Shown here: piece by piece, positions 33,120 through 34,028 of the stretch
Layout: each line of letters begins with the position of its first letter
Position numbering within the stretch: the stretch's first letter is position 1
Source: Draconibacterium orientale
GTDB lineage: Bacteria; Bacteroidota; Bacteroidia; Bacteroidales; UBA1556
Reading direction: 5' to 3'
NCBI GenBank assembly: GCA_022736595.1
Contig: DZDC01000007.1
Coordinates: forward strand, 1-34,028
DNA: 34,028 nt
Position numbers and translations under genes: made by a program
The notes under the pieces: model-generated
Databases searched by the model: none
The model's input: only the letters and a program-made list of their open reading frames with translations
Told to the model about the DNA's origin: nothing

Positions 33120-34028
33120 TTATTCAAAAATAATTCTTTTTTTAGATTCATCGATGGTATAATTTGAGAATTCATTAAGAACATCGGTACCTAAAACCAC
33201 TGCATCGGTTTGACCGTGGGTACAGATTCCATAAATATCGTAAACGGTTTTGTTTCCAATTCTCATGCGTTGAATCAAGAAACGCTCGCCATCTTTAACG
33301 GTTCCATCTTCGGTGAATGCGGCTTCGGCATTGTCGAAATTAGCCACTGTAAGTTTGTGTTGGCGAATCATGCCCATAATAGCATCCAAGGAAACTTTAG
33401 GTTCAGACACAGCTCCATCAAACCAGAAGTTGTAGGTATTGCCATTGATAATACATTTGGCAATGATTTTAGGTCCATCCATGGTAATGGGAATAAACTT
33501 TTCGTCAGGATTAACGGCAATTTTGATACTGTCGCGTTTTAGGCTATCGTTAGAATTTTTAGGTACATAATCGTCGCGAAGAATACGGAATTCGGTACGA
33601 CGGTTGAGCTGATTTGCTGCTTTTTGCTCTTTGTCGCTACGCAAAGCGGTGATATAAGCTTCTGTAAGCACGGTACCAGAAGGGAAGTTTACCCCTTTAT
33701 ATTCGCCAGAGGTAAAGGCATACCCTTTTTTAAGGGTACGAGGTTGATTTTCGCCATATCCTTTGGGTTCCATACGTTCAATTTCAATACCTTTAGTAGC
33801 AAGGTAATCTACTACTTCTTTAGCTCTTTTATAACTAAGAATATCATTTTTATCGCTTGCATCTTGATAATCGGTATGTGATGCCAACTCGATAACAATG
33901 GTAGGATTGTTTTTCATGGTTAGGATCAAACCATTCAAGCTATCTTGGTACTGTGGCAAAAGGTTCCACTTCGCTAGATCGTAACGAATTTCGGGTAATG
34001 GAATGGGTTCTGGAGGTATTGGGCTTAA
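33120..34028 (-). CDS. Partial OmpA-domain protein fused to a retropepsin-like domain (5' end beyond window)
   Basis: The frame is open to the right edge, giving 302 codons of the 3' part. The first 23 are Pro-rich (SPIPPEPIPLPEIRYDLAKW), leading into an OmpA C-terminal peptidoglycan-binding domain: IVIELASHTDYQDASDKNDI and LSYKRAKEVVDYL, with the diaminopimelate-binding Asp and Arg 15 residues apart, and GYGENQPR. The last 130 residues look like a retroviral-type aspartic protease: IINGNTYNFWFDGAV, then a GTDVLNEFSNYTIDESKKRIIF ending that matches the LGxDxL strand. The expected catalytic DTGA is reduced to DGA (Asp codon at 33417-33419), so the Thr is missing and activity is doubtful. The apparent TTG start at 33959 is internal and should not be used. 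Confidence 0.85.
   Translation of the reverse strand, partial: LSPIPPEPIPLPEIRYDLAKWNLLPQYQDSLNGLILTMKNNPTIVIELASHTDYQDASDKNDILSYKRAKEVVDYLATKGIEIERMEPKGYGENQPRTLKKGYAFTSGEYKGVNFPSGTVLTEAYITALRSDKEQKAANQLNRRTEFRILRDDYVPKNSNDSLKRDSIKIAVNPDEKFIPITMDGPKIIAKCIINGNTYNFWFDGAVSEPKVSLDAIMGMIRQHKLTVANFDNAEAAFTEDGTVKDGERFLIQRMRIGNKTVYDIYGICTHGQTDAVVLGTDVLNEFSNYTIDESKKRIIFE

Noticed and set aside
1..34028. tRNA, rRNA, CRISPR array, insertion sequence or prophage
   Set aside because: No cloverleaf-like segment, repeat-spacer pattern, transposase or phage gene was seen by eye; a tRNA or covariance scan was not possible.

Overview
The window is AT-rich, densely coded chromosome from a member of the Bacteroidota, probably an environmental Bacteroidia-like lineage that can respire. 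Evidence: TAnnTTTG-type -7 promoter boxes (several with a TTG/TTTG -33 element), a TonB-dependent receptor with an N-terminal carboxypeptidase-regulatory-like domain, a beta-propeller/Y_Y_Y sensor, a DUF4831 lipoprotein, the long PurM form, and weak Shine-Dalgarno signals. There is no sign of phage, insertion sequence, CRISPR array, rRNA or tRNA.

Layout. 201-2111 (+) is a long-chain acyl-CoA synthetase, convergent with a minus-strand block running to 12607. Read in the direction of transcription, that block holds a secreted TPR/caspase-fold protein (12607-10259), a four-gene signalling operon (10171-5373), a TonB-dependent receptor (5272-2921) and an SRAP/YedK-type DNA-repair protein (2908-2114). 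The signalling operon is the most interesting part. It has a periplasmic propeller sensor joined to a cytoplasmic SpoIIE/PP2C phosphatase, a SiaB-type kinase, a SiaC-type phosphoprotein with Thr at position 68, and a small coiled-coil membrane protein. This looks like the Pseudomonas SiaA/B/C partner switch, but the GGDEF enzyme SiaD is absent and the coiled-coil protein sits in its place.

12747-16224 (-) is the translation cluster rplM-rpsI-rpsB-tsf followed by pyrH. It has a good promoter, a structured rplM leader and an attenuator-like element before rpsB. typA/bipA (+) diverges from it. 18420-20217 holds a TerB-like protein and a DUF4831 lipoprotein. 20226-25934 (-) is a respiratory region: a Tat-signal four-motif Fe-S protein, an NrfD/ActC-type membrane quinol subunit and a membrane-anchored monoheme cytochrome c, followed by a CcoI-type copper P-type ATPase. 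No molybdopterin subunit is present. The trio could pass electrons from menaquinol to a c-type cytochrome and on to a copper oxidase encoded elsewhere; this is inference.

26078-29584 holds a SlyD-type FKBP (-), an M23 LytM-fold lipoprotein (+) and a saccharopine dehydrogenase (+). It is closed by a 42-bp perfect palindrome acting as a two-way terminator. 29859-33005 (-) is a purM-prfA-pyrF operon. The right edge (33120-34028, -) is the 3' part of an OmpA-domain protein fused to a retropepsin-like domain whose catalytic motif looks degenerate.
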